From contig CAKUEZ010000056.1 of the NCBI GenBank assembly GCA_934646965.1, forward strand, positions 1 to 13,637: a stretch of 13,637 nt of DNA, read 5' to 3'. Numbering within the stretch: position 1 is the stretch's first letter; each line of letters starts with the position of its first letter. Made by a program: the position numbers and the translations under genes. Below, one piece after another: positions 13,023-13,637 of this stretch. Under the pieces are notes generated by a model, which was not told the DNA's origin, made no database searches, and saw nothing but the letters and a program-made list of their open reading frames with translations. This DNA is from an uncultured Collinsella sp. Its GTDB lineage: Bacteria > Actinomycetota > Coriobacteriia > Coriobacteriales > Coriobacteriaceae.

Positions 13023-13637
13023 TCATCGAGCGCGATGCCGATATATGTCCAGCCAAATCGGCTCTTTCTCTTTGTGGCTGGAACATTCTTCTAACAGGTC
13101 ATCTATCCGGTTCAGCTCGATTGCTTGCAGGGCCGCGTACTCTTCCGGCAAGGGCCCCGTCATTTTCCTTGCTCTAAACACGGGCGATAGCATCAGGTTC
13201 GTGTGCGCCCATCCGGCAAAGCAGCTGCCGTAGGGGATTGATCCGCAGCTGATCTGCCCATTGCTATCAAGGTACAGACAGTCCAATTTCGAGTTTGCCA
13301 CCAAGCAATAACAGGGTCCCGGCGCCCATGGGCGGCAATCAATCTCGAGAATGTCGCCCTTTTTGTACGGCGTGGGCAGGTCAATGTACGCCCCTTTAAA
13401 CCACGGACCAAAGATTCCACCTACGATGCAGTCGAGCACCTCGCCGCATTCGCCCTCTTCCTCCCTGCAGATGTATTGGATTTCTCCAGCGCCATTGGCG
13501 TAGTAAGTGCAGTCCGGCTGCAGAAAGCCATCGTAGGGATACGAACAGCTCGGGTCGTTAGCAAGGTTGAACAGCTCAATCATCCAATACGAGGCGGACA
13601 GATCTGTGTCTCCGTGCCACTTTTCTGCGTATGCCTT
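13023..13637 (-). CDS. Hypothetical cysteine-rich protein, C-terminal part (start outside window)
   Basis: At least 204 residues, open in frame to the window end, where it reads KAYAEKWHGDTDLSASYW before the first methionine (codon at 13583). That methionine has no ribosome site, so the true start lies beyond the window. No family is recognised. The sequence has many cysteines (for example DPSCSYP, LQPDC, ICREEEGECGEVLDC, PGPCYC) and aromatic residues, the segment YKKGDILEIDCRPWAPGP that looks like a beta-barrel loop, and a helical acidic stretch ELNRIDDLLEECSSHKEKE near the end. No membrane segment is visible in this part. It converges on the plus-strand terminator at 12911-12940, with no obvious terminator of its own. 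It may belong to a family of intracellular accessory proteins in this group. Confidence 0.7.
   Translation of the reverse strand, partial: KAYAEKWHGDTDLSASYWMIELFNLANDPSCSYPYDGFLQPDCTYYANGAGEIQYICREEEGECGEVLDCIVGGIFGPWFKGAYIDLPTPYKKGDILEIDCRPWAPGPCYCLVANSKLDCLYLDSNGQISCGSIPYGSCFAGWAHTNLMLSPVFRARKMTGPLPEEYAALQAIELNRIDDLLEECSSHKEKEPIWLDIYRHRAR

Noticed and set aside
12908..13177. Plus-strand open frame of 89 codons
   Set aside because: It begins inside the terminator hairpin and overlaps the minus-strand cysteine-rich gene.
1..13637. CRISPR array, insertion sequence or phage genes
   Set aside because: No regularly spaced repeats, transposase motifs or terminal inverted repeats with a transposase were found on reading.

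Overview
The window reads like a chromosomal segment of a high-GC Gram-positive actinobacterium, most likely a gut Coriobacteriia such as Collinsella. This is inferred from GC-rich codon use, AGGAGG-type ribosome sites, an amt-glnK pair, and short palindromes at gene ends of a kind I associate with that group from memory. No rRNA or tRNA is present to confirm it.

Layout: (1) 1-1238 holds the 3' end of an ammonium channel gene (amt) and glnK, encoding a PII protein, separated by about 210 bases rich in hairpins. (2) 1313-3327 is a TetR regulator followed by an MFS exporter-like gene, with two matching 21-bp palindromic operators between them. (3) 3454-4311 is a Cof-type HAD phosphatase whose promoter and ribosome site are spanned by a perfect 21-bp inverted repeat. 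(4) 4312-5110 is a non-conserved-looking interval bounded by two near-identical 31-bp palindromes. It contains what looks like a complete type I toxin-antitoxin locus: a 41-aa hydrophobic/basic peptide gene, a hairpin that hides its ribosome site, 5'-3' fold-back sequences and a convergent antisense RNA promoter. (5) 5105-9410 on the minus strand is a two-gene operon of a WYL-domain regulator and an SF1 helicase with a C-terminal PD-(D/E)XK nuclease domain, probably for DNA repair or damage response. (6) 9632-11562, divergent from that operon, is an rtcB RNA ligase followed 8 bp later by a DnaB/RadA-like protein that has lost its Walker A motif. (7) 11727-12794 is an A/T-richer orphan gene, probably acquired, ending at a clear terminator. 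(8) 13023-13637 on the minus strand is the C-terminal part of a cysteine-rich protein of unknown function that runs off the window.

The genes form several small independent units: nitrogen uptake/sensing, a regulated transporter, a phosphatase, a putative toxin-antitoxin module, a DNA-damage-like operon and an RNA-repair pair. The most notable new material is the toxin-antitoxin locus at about 4689-5005, the WYL/helicase-nuclease pairing, the RtcB partner with a dead P-loop, and a PII protein lacking the tyrosine normally uridylylated.
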